Shown piece after piece: positions 8,014-17,828 of a DNA stretch of 33,368 nt. The DNA comes from Candidatus Thorarchaeota archaeon MP11T_1 (GTDB taxonomy: Archaea > Asgardarchaeota > Thorarchaeia > Thorarchaeales > Thorarchaeaceae), in the NCBI GenBank assembly GCA_002825515.1, contig PJET01000112.1, forward strand, positions 1 to 33,368. The letters run 5' to 3'. Made by a program: the position numbers and the translations under genes. Under the pieces are notes generated by a model that worked only from the letters and a program-made list of their open reading frames with translations, was not told the origin of the DNA and did not search any database. Every line of letters begins with the position of its first letter. Positions within the stretch are counted from its first letter, which is position 1.

Positions 8014-10281
8014 TCATTCTATATCTGAGATTTTGGGGGACGTGATAGGGTCTAAATAGGTCATAGTAGACTTATCGAAATAATGAACAAAAATTAGTAT
8101 GAGATAAATAAATACTGAACAGAATGCTATGCTCCCTAAAAGAAAGAGTGTAAGATTAGCAAGAGTGGACCAAACAAAAAGTCCAACTGCTAAACCTCCA
8201 AGAAGCATAATATCTGTCAAAATCCTAATTCTATTGCTTTGATCCATAAAGAGCGAAATAGCCCAAATAGATGCGAATACACTAGAGAATACTAGTAGCT
8301 GCCGCTCTAATGTAAAATCAATCAGCCAACTTAGGAAATATGTCTGAATTCCGAATATCCAAATTATGACTGCAATTATGAATGAGAGTTCACTCAAGCA
8401 TTTATTGAGATGTTTCACCCGTAGCTCAGTAATGAGAGCTAGACTAAAAGCAATGGATAGAAGCTGGAAACCCACAACGAATGAGGCACTAAAGACCAAG
8501 ATAACCTCTAATCCTGTGACAATATCAACCCCAATTGCCATCTGAGTGATTAACCAACCAAAAGCGATAAAGAAGACTCCAAGACCCAATAGTAGGCCCT
8601 GTATGACAATATTCGAAAAGTAGCGTTTTCTTGTAATATCAAATGGTAATTCTACGAGAGTCAATGGTTTAAATGAAATCGTTGTTATTTTCTGTATTAA
8701 CCGTTTGACGAATCGGAATGGAGATTTCGCATAATGATACAATCGATCTATCGCAGGAGCTAAAAGAAAACCCACGAAGATTATGAGTACGAATCCTAGG
8801 TAGATAGTGCGACCAGGAACCAAGATCAATAGAGTTAGTACGATAGGTAACCAAACCATTGAAGCCGAGAATGGAACATGCTCACCTGTCCCACGAATCA
8901 TTCTTGCAGAGGAGAATATTGAGAAGAATGGCATTAGCATGACAAAGTAATACTTGAAAACACCTCTGGGACCAAACAATGAAACAATTAGCATCAAAAG
9001 CATGGTAATGAACAAGATACGTCGCAGATAGGTTACTTCTTCGCCAATATACCGATCTTTGAGTACCATCAAACCTGCACATAATATTACACCAAAACCT
9101 AGAGGTCCACCGGATATGATGATGGTATCGAGTATTTCAGCAAATTGAGCATTCCCTGCGATGATAAATAGAACTTGTATTCTCATTGGCTGGTTATATG
9201 CTGGTGGTTCTGTAAAGTTGCCTTCAAAAGAGAAAGACCCCAAAGCAAGTCTCCAATAGTCCCAGAAATGCGGTTGGGCAATTATGAACGGAAACATTAC
9301 TGCGCCAACAAAGATTAACACGAATACAACACTAATCATGAAATTTGGCAGGTCGAAATAATCTATGAATGGTTGGAGGCTTGATCGGACTTTTTCCGCG
9401 GCATCACGTTTTTTTTCATCGTTCGTGGTTTTCGGTTCATTAACTTGAACCTCTGTATCATCTGCTTGCTTCCGTTCTCTAGGGCGTACCAAAAGATAAA
9501 CGACAAGCGGAATTCCTAGGAACCACGCTGTTTGTTTGAATAATGCAGCTGACACAATCAGAAGAGTCCCTGTGAGACGCTTTCCTCGGATAAGCATGTA
9601 AAATCCAGCAAAGAAGAAGAACACAAAGGGAGCGGGGTTGAACCATAAGAAGTCTGTGTGGTATAACATCAAAGGATTGAGAAGATAGGTTAGAGCTGCT
9701 GCTTCTCCAACTCGCTTATTTAACGACAACTCACTAGCAATCCCGTATATTGGTAGTGCTGTCAAGTAGCCAAATATAGCGATTAGGAATCCGATACCCC
9801 AGTTAGTCCAGCCCATCATATTTCCAAGTGCAATTCCTGCAGCATAGAGATATGATGTGAAAGGAGGGAACATGTGGGCACCATTTTCATTTGTGACGCC
9901 ATTCAACTCTAGGAGTCCATACTCAGGAGAGTAGGGCATCACTCCATATAGCGAATTATAACCCCAATGAACGTAGTAGAAAGAGTAATCACTATATCCT
10001 TCAAGCTGATACTCAATTGTAAAACCGAAAAGTTGGATCGTACCAGGTTCAGGAAGTGGTCCGAGCCAAGCAGCGCGGGTTCTCCAAATATTACTATCTA
10101 TATAGTCAACGACTGCCACATTGAAAACGATAGCCCAGACAATAAAACCAATGAACATGACTGCTATGAGATAGCGATACTCAATCAGAAATTTGGCAAT
10201 CTTAGCTCCAGCTCGAAGAAGCCAGCTATCAACTATACCTGAAATTTGTCGAGTTCTGTGGCTAGCTCTCAGTTGGGGCAT
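8014..10281 (-). CDS. Multi-spanning membrane protein, GT-C glycosyltransferase-like
   Basis: The protein has 755 residues and about a dozen or more hydrophobic segments. The first helix, near residues 38-55, is followed by a loop with DYIDSNIWRTRAAW, then YSDYSFYYVHWGYNSLYG and MFPPFTSYLYAAGIALG. An acidic first loop and a PPxTxY-type motif are features of GT-C enzymes, which move sugars from lipid-linked donors across the membrane. A charged cytoplasmic loop rich in Lys/Glu lies around residues 265-300, and the tail after about residue 500 adds another helical bundle. It sits 54 bases downstream of rad50 and may be co-transcribed, although no functional link is evident. A polysaccharide, lipid or protein glycosylation role is possible; the donor is unknown. 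Confidence 0.6.
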   Translation of the reverse strand: MPQLRASHRTRQISGIVDSWLLRAGAKIAKFLIEYRYLIAVMFIGFIVWAIVFNVAVVDYIDSNIWRTRAAWLGPLPEPGTIQLFGFTIEYQLEGYSDYSFYYVHWGYNSLYGVMPYSPEYGLLELNGVTNENGAHMFPPFTSYLYAAGIALGNMMGWTNWGIGFLIAIFGYLTALPIYGIASELSLNKRVGEAAALTYLLNPLMLYHTDFLWFNPAPFVFFFFAGFYMLIRGKRLTGTLLIVSAALFKQTAWFLGIPLVVYLLVRPRERKQADDTEVQVNEPKTTNDEKKRDAAEKVRSSLQPFIDYFDLPNFMISVVFVLIFVGAVMFPFIIAQPHFWDYWRLALGSFSFEGNFTEPPAYNQPMRIQVLFIIAGNAQFAEILDTIIISGGPLGFGVILCAGLMVLKDRYIGEEVTYLRRILFITMLLMLIVSLFGPRGVFKYYFVMLMPFFSIFSSARMIRGTGEHVPFSASMVWLPIVLTLLILVPGRTIYLGFVLIIFVGFLLAPAIDRLYHYAKSPFRFVKRLIQKITTISFKPLTLVELPFDITRKRYFSNIVIQGLLLGLGVFFIAFGWLITQMAIGVDIVTGLEVILVFSASFVVGFQLLSIAFSLALITELRVKHLNKCLSELSFIIAVIIWIFGIQTYFLSWLIDFTLERQLLVFSSVFASIWAISLFMDQSNRIRILTDIMLLGGLAVGLFVWSTLANLTLFLLGSIAFCSVFIYLILIFVHYFDKSTMTYLDPITSPKISDIE

Positions 10282-10335
10282 AGTTTCTTCGATGTCCTTT
10301 CCCTGATTAATATATGTTCCAACGAATGTTGTCCT

Positions 10336-12414
10336 TCACATCTCAAGGATTGCGTTACTAAAAGCACCATCTTTCGTCACATCAATAACAGGGATTCCCT
10401 GCCAACCTTGAACGTCGGTGTGAGTGATTAAGAGTATCTGTTCAAAACTCTGGTCATTAATGAGGTTCCTCACAACAGCTTCTCGTCTATTTTTGTCAAG
10501 ACCACCCAAAGGTTCATCGAGAAGTACAGAACGAACACGTGGAGTCACAATGGGGCTATCCTTAAGTGGTCGAATGCTGCTCATGGTACGACTTATTCCC
10601 ATTCGTAACGCCAGGCTAATTGCAGTCCTGTCACCATAACTCAGCTGAGATGTTTTTTTCCAAGCTTGATCTCTTTCATCCCAAATTCGAAGGACTAAAC
10701 CCGGACCTGCACGACCCTTGGCGGGTGTTGGCTCTAAATCAATTGCTGTATACTGACCATTCGTGAATGATCTAACATAAGGATTAGTCGCCCCTCTGAT
10801 AATACCAAGCAGTCGTTTTTGAAACACATAATCAGTGACAAACCCACTCACAAGTCTTCTTCGAACATATTTCGCGTGTTCATTCATATTCTCAAGTTCA
10901 ACAATTTCAGATCCAATCTGTTCCATCTGTGATTGCTTACCCTGAAGTTCAATGATTTTGGCTTTTTCTCGTTGAATGTTATCTTCGCTTTCGATTGTTT
11001 CCTTTCGAAGCGCCTTTAAAGCAGATGTGAGTGAGATTACTTTCTCATGAAGTTCAAGAATAGTAGGCATATTGAATTTCTTTAGCAGATTATTAACACT
11101 CTTGATGTCATATTTTTCTAAGAGCGTTGAAAATTCCTGCTCAACTTTGGACAACTTCTCTTTTGTCTGGTCAACTCTTTTTTGTCCTTGACTAGCTCTT
11201 TTTACTGCGTCTTCACTCTTGGACATCCTACTAAGTTGGTCTTCAAAATCATCAGAAGATGTCATGAGCTCCTTTTTGGCAAGCTCTAGTTCCTTTCGTT
11301 TTGTTTCTCCATCATTGATTGTTGTCTTGTATTCAGCCACGAGTTTCTTTCTTTCTTCTACGGAAAGCGGTTTTGCACAGGTTGGACATTCGATGATATC
11401 ATCTACTGCAGCAGCAGTAAGTATCTGTATTTTTTCTTCAAGATCATGTTTTGTGCCTGAAATCATTCCGATATCCTGATCTAGACGTTGAACCTTACTC
11501 CGGATTTCTTTTCGTTCTTTCTCAATCCGTTTTCTTCCCTGCTCAAGAGCGTCCAATCGCGCGTTCAAAACTTTGGGACTAGCATCAACCACGCCAGCTA
11601 GTGCAATATCATCCTTTAGTCCTTCAATCTTAACTTCAACCTCTTGCTGAAGAGATTCAAGATTTTTACTGAGTTCTTGAACCTTCTTCAAGATTTCAGC
11701 ATTTGGCAGCTCTTCAAGTATTTTTGCGGTGGATTCAATCTCTTTCTTTTTTAGACTTAGAACAGATTCTAAACGGTTAATCTCATCTTGGCGCTCAGTA
11801 ACCATTTCCTCAATTTGTTCAGGACGAATATAATTGGACTTCAGAGAGTTGATTTTCGAGTCGACATCTTTCTCAAGACTTTCTAGATGACTCGACATCT
11901 GATTAAGTAAATCAATATCATAGACCTTTATGAGAAGGTCTCTCAGAACTGAGGGTGTGGCATTCGCAATCACTGCAACCTCCCCCTGTCGAACAAGAAG
12001 TGTATTCAGAGCCTGCCTTAGTTCGAGGCTTAGAATCTCATCAAGCTTAGAATTCACAGACTTGCTTTTGTCTGCAATACGTTTCGAAGCGCCTTCTCGA
12101 TTTATGAATAGGACAACAGCCATTCCATTCGCAGGATCATAGGAGCGATCGATCTTGTATTTAGTATCTGCAATCTGGAAAGTTAGTACAACTTGGCAGT
12201 TGGTAGACCTGAAGTTTATGAGCTCATCATTTGTCAGGTCAACCGCATCCGCGCCCCAGAAACCCCAGAGGATAGCTTCAAAGAGAGAGGATTTTCCTGT
12301 TGAATTTGGACCTCTTATGAGAATAAGTCCTTCAGGGAGATTTGCATCTCCTTCAGGCAACATGAGACTGCTGAAAGGCTTGAAGTTACGAATCTTTAGC
12401 TGGAGGAGTTTCAT
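10336..12414 (-). CDS. rad50: DNA double-strand break repair ATPase Rad50
   Basis: Rad50 is the SMC-like ATPase of the Mre11-Rad50 end-processing complex. Visible are the Walker A motif at residues 35-43 (GPNSTGKSS), long coiled coil from about 165 to 335 and 355 to 510, the zinc hook CPTC at 343-346 exactly at mid-length, the ABC signature LSYGD at 591-595 and Walker B with its D-loop at 629-639 (LLDEPLGGLD). At 692 residues it is shorter than the usual 850-900, so the coiled-coil arms are short, but no conserved part is missing. Its ATG overlaps the mre11 stop by 4 bases, a sign of translational coupling. It is the last repair gene of the operon. Confidence 0.97.
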   Translation of the reverse strand: MKLLQLKIRNFKPFSSLMLPEGDANLPEGLILIRGPNSTGKSSLFEAILWGFWGADAVDLTNDELINFRSTNCQVVLTFQIADTKYKIDRSYDPANGMAVVLFINREGASKRIADKSKSVNSKLDEILSLELRQALNTLLVRQGEVAVIANATPSVLRDLLIKVYDIDLLNQMSSHLESLEKDVDSKINSLKSNYIRPEQIEEMVTERQDEINRLESVLSLKKKEIESTAKILEELPNAEILKKVQELSKNLESLQQEVEVKIEGLKDDIALAGVVDASPKVLNARLDALEQGRKRIEKERKEIRSKVQRLDQDIGMISGTKHDLEEKIQILTAAAVDDIIECPTCAKPLSVEERKKLVAEYKTTINDGETKRKELELAKKELMTSSDDFEDQLSRMSKSEDAVKRASQGQKRVDQTKEKLSKVEQEFSTLLEKYDIKSVNNLLKKFNMPTILELHEKVISLTSALKALRKETIESEDNIQREKAKIIELQGKQSQMEQIGSEIVELENMNEHAKYVRRRLVSGFVTDYVFQKRLLGIIRGATNPYVRSFTNGQYTAIDLEPTPAKGRAGPGLVLRIWDERDQAWKKTSQLSYGDRTAISLALRMGISRTMSSIRPLKDSPIVTPRVRSVLLDEPLGGLDKNRREAVVRNLINDQSFEQILLITHTDVQGWQGIPVIDVTKDGAFSNAILEM

Positions 12415-13721
12415 TTTTCATCCTCCATTATTGATTCCGTGTTCAATCGACCTTCCTTCTTTCCTACCGCGTATTCAAGAGAACGTACTGCAATCTTTGT
12501 GAGCATACTCGGATCCATGCTCTTGTCAATCTCCAAGGTATCAAGATACGCACGGAAATCCTCCTCAGGGTCCTGAATGAGATATTCAGATTCAATTTCA
12601 GGATATGATGCAGATGTGAACTCTTCGTCGATAGATTGTCGAATAGACCAAAACAATTGAGCCACATTATATTCAGATTCTTTCGAATGGATTTTCATTC
12701 TTAAAGCTTCAAGAGCCATCCCAAGCTCAAATGAACTCACACGAGTTGCTTTCCCTTCAAATACAAGACGAATTCGAGCTGCTGTTTCAGGATTCCATGG
12801 ATCTTTTACTTTGCTCTTATCAAATAGAGCATAGATCTTGTCTGAAACTGATTCAATTGAGTCATCGACGTCTATCTTGATATTCTCGTTGATAAGATGT
12901 CTTTTGAACTCAAGAGTGTGTGGTGTTACTGCCGGCTCAGCACCTGCGTGAATATCCACCACGAGGAATCCCTTCTTATGTCGAGCTTCATCAAATCTCC
13001 AACGTTCAGGAGACCCAGCGTACCATGCTCCTTTGGATTGCTGATGCTGGTGATGGTCATGTCCCAATGCGATGTAATCGTAATCCATTGAGAAAATACT
13101 CTTGAATAATGTCTGGTCAATCTCCATTCCATGAGCTACTGCAATCGAGGGTCTTGATCTGACTCGAGTTTGGTGAGTTGTGATCCAATCATCAAAACCC
13201 GAGATCATATCTGCAGATTTTAGGACTGCATAGTCCATGAAAGGGAAGCAATAAGCATCCAATCTTTCATAGGAATACACAAGCGGCTCTCCCTCCCTCA
13301 CTGCTCGTTTGAGATCTTGTTGCGTAGCAACATCGAGACCTGGAACAGCCAGTTTCAGGCTATCGAGGAGAGAAACCTCTAGAAGTCTATAGAGACCATG
13401 ATTTCCTTCAATAATTAGAACAGGGGTTGCTGTTTTTTCTATAAAGTTCTGCAGGACCGTAATGGCTGCTTCCTGAGCAACAACAGGTGGTTGGGATGGA
13501 TTACCTTCCCAAGGGGAATTATATAGGTCACCAGAATGAACAACAAGGTCAACAGGAGGATCGAGTTTGGATATCCTATCAAAGAGTTCTCGAAATCGCT
13601 CATAGAAATCATTCTCAAGGAGTTGAGACCGCATCTCTTCTCCCCATACATTTGGACGAACACCATCTCTTGGACGAGTTCCAAGGTGGGTATCTGAGAT
13701 GTGAGCGATTCTTGCTTTCAT
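12411..13721 (-). CDS. mre11: DNA double-strand break repair nuclease Mre11
   Basis: Mre11 is the Mn-dependent nuclease that works with Rad50. The phosphoesterase motifs are HISDTHLG (D10, H12), HSGD (D65), GNHG (N107, H108), AHGM and GHDHH. The usual Asp after GNH is Gly here; the Asn and His that do the chemistry are present. Residues 270-430 form the capping and Rad50-binding part. I use the ATG at 13721 (436 residues) because it begins directly with the first motif and GAGG lies about 9 bases upstream, just after the herA stop. The longer frame to 13805 would overlap herA by 74 bases and adds only a basic, unconserved tail. Confidence 0.96.
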   Translation of the reverse strand: MKARIAHISDTHLGTRPRDGVRPNVWGEEMRSQLLENDFYERFRELFDRISKLDPPVDLVVHSGDLYNSPWEGNPSQPPVVAQEAAITVLQNFIEKTATPVLIIEGNHGLYRLLEVSLLDSLKLAVPGLDVATQQDLKRAVREGEPLVYSYERLDAYCFPFMDYAVLKSADMISGFDDWITTHQTRVRSRPSIAVAHGMEIDQTLFKSIFSMDYDYIALGHDHHQHQQSKGAWYAGSPERWRFDEARHKKGFLVVDIHAGAEPAVTPHTLEFKRHLINENIKIDVDDSIESVSDKIYALFDKSKVKDPWNPETAARIRLVFEGKATRVSSFELGMALEALRMKIHSKESEYNVAQLFWSIRQSIDEEFTSASYPEIESEYLIQDPEEDFRAYLDTLEIDKSMDPSMLTKIAVRSLEYAVGKKEGRLNTESIMEDEK

Positions 13722-13731
13722 TTGGTCAGCC

Positions 13732-15492
13732 TCATAGAATATGTTCTTGTTTCTTCTTTGACTCTTTGTCTTTGTATCTATACTTGTCCTTTTCATAAAT
13801 GTCATCGAAAAGAGGTATCTTGACAGGTAGAGGAAGCTCTCTATATGATTGGGTCACTATTCCTTCTCCCCGAGACATTACCCGAAATTCATCCTCAAAT
13901 CCTGATATATTCACACTTGCATTCTCTATACATGCGCGTATCTCACGCTCATTTCCAAGTCTTAGATTAATTTCAGTGTTCATCTGGCTCAGTATGACAT
14001 TGTCAAGTACACTAACCTGCTGGCTCACAACTAGCAATCCAATATTGAACTTTCGACCTTGACGTGATATATCTTTGAAGACGGATTGGCCGCGCATCAG
14101 CTCAGGGTTGAGTATTGATGGTGCCTCCTCCACTGTAACTTGAATCACTGGAAGTTTCCGGGGATCTTGAACAGGAGTGTCATCTCCTACACCTCCCAGA
14201 CCATAAAATGCACGAGCCTGTTTCTTAACATTTTCAAAGAATGGTTTGGGAAGACGCATCTGACCCTGATTCTCAAAATCGCTCAAATTACCACTACTCT
14301 TCAGAGCGCGCCGCATATCAGACAATGTCCGTGTTACTATAGTTGTCAAAAGGAATTGCTCCATATCACTCATTAAGCTAGTATTAACGACGAGAACTCT
14401 ACCGGTTTCCATTGCAGAGAAGATGTCACTAAGGATGGAACTTCCAGTTTCAATGAAAATTGGAGACCTATCAAGGAAACTGAGTCTGCGTTTGACTGCT
14501 CTCAATGTTCCGACAGGTACTCCTGCATCTTCCTCGGTCATATTGATAATCGCACTTATCCAATCCTCTTTTTCTGCTGAATACTGTGCATCTATGAAGG
14601 AAGACATCTCAGGTGTGAACTCACGTATTGAGTATAGGTCTCTAGGTTGAATCTCAGACCACAAGATTCTGACCTCACGAGCGTACTTCCGAATCTCTCT
14701 GGTTGTAGCCCTCTTGTGGGTTGTTAGATAGTAGAAGTCACCAATAACTTCAGACCTGGTTGATGAGCTCATATCTTCAACAACATGTTGGATACCATGC
14801 TTGTCTACGCCCTTGGCAAACTCGTCATGGGGGTCTATACAGAATGCAGATATTCTTGGCAGCCCTTGATTGGGGGTTCTGAACGCATTGAGATTATTAT
14901 CAATGATTGATTTTATCAGGACCATCATCAAGTTACTCTTTCCTGCCCCTGTAGAGCCAAAGATTCCTACATGCATTGGTAGATATTTTGATGGGATCTT
15001 TATTGGAACATTGAGTGTCTTCTCTCCAATTTGTAGATCACCAACGTAGACTTCTCCATCGGTCTGTTCCCTCAACATATTCTGGACATTCTCATCAGAT
15101 GTGCCTGGAATTGGTCTGTAAACAGATGCTAAATGATCGGGTAGACGTCTTGGAGAATGGAATTTCCACTTGCCTTTCTCTTCCTCTGCGTAACCGAGCA
15201 TTCTGCCACCAACGGAGAGTAGCATGTTCCGCTCGATCCCAGAAAGATAAGCATCGCCTTCAACCATGAGCGTGCCAGCTACACGAGCCAAATCATCGAC
15301 TTGTCGTACATAATTTTCTAGACCGAGTACTCTGAAGAAGAACACTCTCTCGTGGCCATCGCGATGGGAATATATCAAAAAAATCTCCCCGACACTAATA
15401 TCACGGTTATTTCCCATTATTCCAAGCGATGTTTGGTTTCCTGTACCAACTTTTCCATAAAGTTCCCCAAGTTTGTCTTTATCTAAACTCAT
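13732..15492 (-). CDS. herA: DNA translocase/helicase HerA
   Basis: HerA is a hexameric FtsK-like ATPase that drives resection together with NurA. The 586-residue protein has an N-terminal HAS-barrel (about residues 10-100), the Walker A motif GSTGAGKS at 179-186, Walker B as FCIDPHDE at 217-224, and a C-terminal arginine-finger region near the SQMNTEINLRLGNEREI segment. The length is normal for archaeal HerA. GAGG lies about 10 bases before the ATG. The stop is 10 bases before mre11 and the start 14 bases after nurA, so the four genes form one operon. Confidence 0.96.
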   Translation of the reverse strand: MSLDKDKLGELYGKVGTGNQTSLGIMGNNRDISVGEIFLIYSHRDGHERVFFFRVLGLENYVRQVDDLARVAGTLMVEGDAYLSGIERNMLLSVGGRMLGYAEEEKGKWKFHSPRRLPDHLASVYRPIPGTSDENVQNMLREQTDGEVYVGDLQIGEKTLNVPIKIPSKYLPMHVGIFGSTGAGKSNLMMVLIKSIIDNNLNAFRTPNQGLPRISAFCIDPHDEFAKGVDKHGIQHVVEDMSSSTRSEVIGDFYYLTTHKRATTREIRKYAREVRILWSEIQPRDLYSIREFTPEMSSFIDAQYSAEKEDWISAIINMTEEDAGVPVGTLRAVKRRLSFLDRSPIFIETGSSILSDIFSAMETGRVLVVNTSLMSDMEQFLLTTIVTRTLSDMRRALKSSGNLSDFENQGQMRLPKPFFENVKKQARAFYGLGGVGDDTPVQDPRKLPVIQVTVEEAPSILNPELMRGQSVFKDISRQGRKFNIGLLVVSQQVSVLDNVILSQMNTEINLRLGNEREIRACIENASVNISGFEDEFRVMSRGEGIVTQSYRELPLPVKIPLFDDIYEKDKYRYKDKESKKKQEHIL

Positions 15493-15506
15493 TGTGTTTT
15501 CCTCGG

Positions 15507-16799
15507 TTATAGGTCATAATCTGCACGGAGTGGTTGTGCATCGCGTCGTTCCAAATTCATTTCCGCTCTGACATCCATGCACACTTCTTTTGCTAGTCGC
15601 AAGTCTTCATAGCTTAGCTTGCACGACTCATGCGCCAATGCAAGAGGTACTGGGTATCCGTACCACCGGGCATCTCTTGACATGAATTCAAGTTCAGCAA
15701 ATAGTCCCTTTTCATTAGTACGGGTAGCCTCAGGGTCACCTGGAACAAATATGTTCTCAAGCCACCAAATTCTGTCAAAATCAATTCTAGAAGGTCGATT
15801 ATCACGAGAGAAGCTGTATAGGTAGGGTACTGCCAATATTGGAGGGATGTAGGTTCGATCATCGTAAATATGGAGACCTCCCTCGGGGTCTTCACTACTG
15901 GGAAGGAGACAGAACCATTTTGCGCCACTTCCGAAAACATCTCGTGCCATATTCGCAATTCGATGAGCAAATGGGATTGTATGGTTTTTACTAACAGCAC
16001 ACAATACAACATTCTTCTGTCGTGCTAAGGCGCATAGGTCTCTGAGCATGAACCCACTTGGCATTGATGGATAGTGTCGAACAAAATGCATGAAGACAGA
16101 TAGAGCGCCATCCAAGAGCAGATATTTTGGATTAATGTCGCTCATCAACACTTTGCGTGCTGCTGCATATTCACTGGTTTTTCTTATTTCTTCATGAACA
16201 GTTGGATTAGTCAATAATTGTTCTCTAGAGATCAACGACTCTATCTCTCGCAGACGTGGAATATGCTTTTCATATTCGGTTTCTGTGAAATCTGAGTAGG
16301 ATGAAATAGTTCCCTTTGTATAGTCTTTGAAAAATGGAAGCGTGAGACTTACGATGTCCTTCAGGGGATAGATATTCGCTAGAGTTTCAGCTAGCTTATC
16401 ACGAGCATCATTACGAACTCCGGAATGCCAGTGGAGGTCTATGTGAGGTTGCTCGCCCAATTCATGCTCTAGCATATCTCGTTCTATTGGTGAAAATAGT
16501 GTTTCAGATCGTGTGTTTGTATCCACAACTACAGTGGAAGTGCTGATTAAATGAATACGAATGTCATCAAGGGTCATAAGACTATCAGATCCAGACCCAT
16601 CAATAGCAGCAATACGGAAGTCGCTATTCAGAATCACATCAGGGCTATAAGGTGTAAGAGTATCCAAAAGCCGCTCTTTGATTCGGACTTCATCCTTTGC
16701 AAACTCTTGTTCATCGCGTCGGTCCTGTTGATTTTGAATGTCAGTGAAGACCATCTTTAGAGTTCTTCTGAATTTTTCAGTGAGAATCTTATCTAACAT
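15507..16799 (-). CDS. nurA: 5'-3' nuclease NurA
   Basis: NurA is the RNase H-like nuclease that forms a complex with HerA. Landmark residues are D67 in AAIDGSGS, D230 in LLLDGALS, K271 in CAVSKNHT, and the C-terminal GYPVPLALAHESCKLS block that carries the last conserved His. The protein is 430 residues from the ATG at 16799. A TTG at 16808 would add three residues; neither start has a clear ribosome site. It is the first gene of the nurA-herA-mre11-rad50 operon. A TATA-like TTTTTATG (plus-strand 16868-16876) lies about 70 bases upstream, in the divergent region shared with the MBL-fold gene. Confidence 0.94.
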   Translation of the reverse strand: MLDKILTEKFRRTLKMVFTDIQNQQDRRDEQEFAKDEVRIKERLLDTLTPYSPDVILNSDFRIAAIDGSGSDSLMTLDDIRIHLISTSTVVVDTNTRSETLFSPIERDMLEHELGEQPHIDLHWHSGVRNDARDKLAETLANIYPLKDIVSLTLPFFKDYTKGTISSYSDFTETEYEKHIPRLREIESLISREQLLTNPTVHEEIRKTSEYAAARKVLMSDINPKYLLLDGALSVFMHFVRHYPSMPSGFMLRDLCALARQKNVVLCAVSKNHTIPFAHRIANMARDVFGSGAKWFCLLPSSEDPEGGLHIYDDRTYIPPILAVPYLYSFSRDNRPSRIDFDRIWWLENIFVPGDPEATRTNEKGLFAELEFMSRDARWYGYPVPLALAHESCKLSYEDLRLAKEVCMDVRAEMNLERRDAQPLRADYDL

Positions 16800-17053
16800 A
16801 GAATCCAACTCGCTATCTACTATTCCTTAGAATTTGCAGGACCTCTGAACCTGAGTCCGGTCAGAGTCATAAAAAGATAGCACTCGGCGGACCAGAGTCC
16901 TCTGAAAGATGGTGATGTGACTCTTTTGGTTGGACTTTTCACATGAAATTCACATAGGTTAGAAATTAGCTTATTAATAACAAGCTCAACCGTAGTAGTG
17001 CAGCAGTCATTCTGGTTAGACCGTGCCAGTGGAATTTGACGGGAAGTGATTCG
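16800..17053. promoter_or_regulatory. Divergent promoter region between nurA and the MBL-fold gene
   Basis: This 254-base region has no credible gene. It holds the TATA-like CATAAAAAG near 16867-16876 for nurA and an AT-rich TTATTAATAAC near 16970-16981 that could serve the plus-strand gene. A weak inverted repeat, CTCTGA at 16844-16849 and TCAGAG at 16861-16866 region, may only be chance. The minus-strand reading frame across 16820-17197 is an antisense artefact. Confidence 0.35.
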
Positions 17054-17749
17054 TTGCTCAAAATAGTTTACTTTGGAAAAACTTCGTTCGCACTCGAGTA
17101 TAATGAAATGACTGTTCTCTTGAACCCAGGAATTTGGGATGGAGAGCCAGTCGTTCCTGACGACTTCAATGCGAGAATAGTAATCGCTACGAATCAATCT
17201 GATGATGCAGTTGGTAATGCTGCAGAAATCGCTGTCAATTCAAAAGCATGGTTCCTAGGTAATCAAGGAGCAGCTGACAAAGCTTCTGAAAAAGGTGTCA
17301 AGCCGTGGTTAGTTCATGTTCTCGAATCTGAAGAACCCTATGAGATTCAGGATTTGAAGATTACACCATACGCTCTTTCAAAAATCGATGAGGCAGAAGG
17401 TGGCAGAATTGAAAATCTCGGTTTGTACATTGAGATTGGAGATATGAAAGTAGGATACCTTGGTGATGCGGTGATACGTGGTCCATTCGAGCAGTTCGAT
17501 ATGGATGTTCTCATAGTTCCAGTAGGTGGAGATGGAGTCTTTCAGGTAAAAGATGCAGTTAGTCTGTGCATTGATGCTAAACCACGCATCGGTGTACCTA
17601 TGAGGTGGACATCAGATGAGGATCCGAAGAAATTCTCCAAATATATTCAGCAGTTTGGTCAAGGAATTACTCCAGTGATTATGGAACCAGACCAAGTCCT
17701 AGAGGTGTTCTGGGCAGCAGGAAACGAGTTCAGATACGAATTAAACTGA
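17054..17749 (+). CDS. Metallo-beta-lactamase-fold protein (UlaG-like), metal ligands missing
   Basis: The 231-residue protein has the strand order of UlaG-like MBL proteins: LKIVYFGKTSFALEY, VLLNPGIWDGEP, ARIVIATN, MKVGYLGDAVIRGPF and VLIVPVGGDGVF, then a GVPMRW ending like the usual IPMHY. The catalytic HxHxDH box is replaced by NQSDDA at residues 47-52, keeping only one Asp, and the usual GHAS is GKTS. The Asp of GDA remains. It is therefore unlikely to bind two metals as a hydrolase. I start at TTG 17054 because GGAAGTGAT lies directly upstream and MLKIVYFG is the family's normal opening; TTG 17036 adds six residues. The DUF11 gene follows 79 bases later on the same strand. Confidence 0.82.
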   Translation: MLKIVYFGKTSFALEYNEMTVLLNPGIWDGEPVVPDDFNARIVIATNQSDDAVGNAAEIAVNSKAWFLGNQGAADKASEKGVKPWLVHVLESEEPYEIQDLKITPYALSKIDEAEGGRIENLGLYIEIGDMKVGYLGDAVIRGPFEQFDMDVLIVPVGGDGVFQVKDAVSLCIDAKPRIGVPMRWTSDEDPKKFSKYIQQFGQGITPVIMEPDQVLEVFWAAGNEFRYELN

Positions 17750-17828
17750 TATTTACCTGCGAGGTCGGTACTAGAACCAGAAGATTCCCCCACAAAAAAA
17801 AAGATTGCAAAAAATGAGTGTGCATTGA

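Noticed and set aside
13722..13805. 28-residue N-terminal extension of Mre11
   Set aside because: It overlaps the end of herA, lacks conservation-like features, and an ATG with a ribosome site begins exactly at the first motif.
16820..17197. 125-residue minus-strand frame upstream of nurA
   Set aside because: It overlaps the MBL-fold gene and the promoter gap and has no domain-like pattern.
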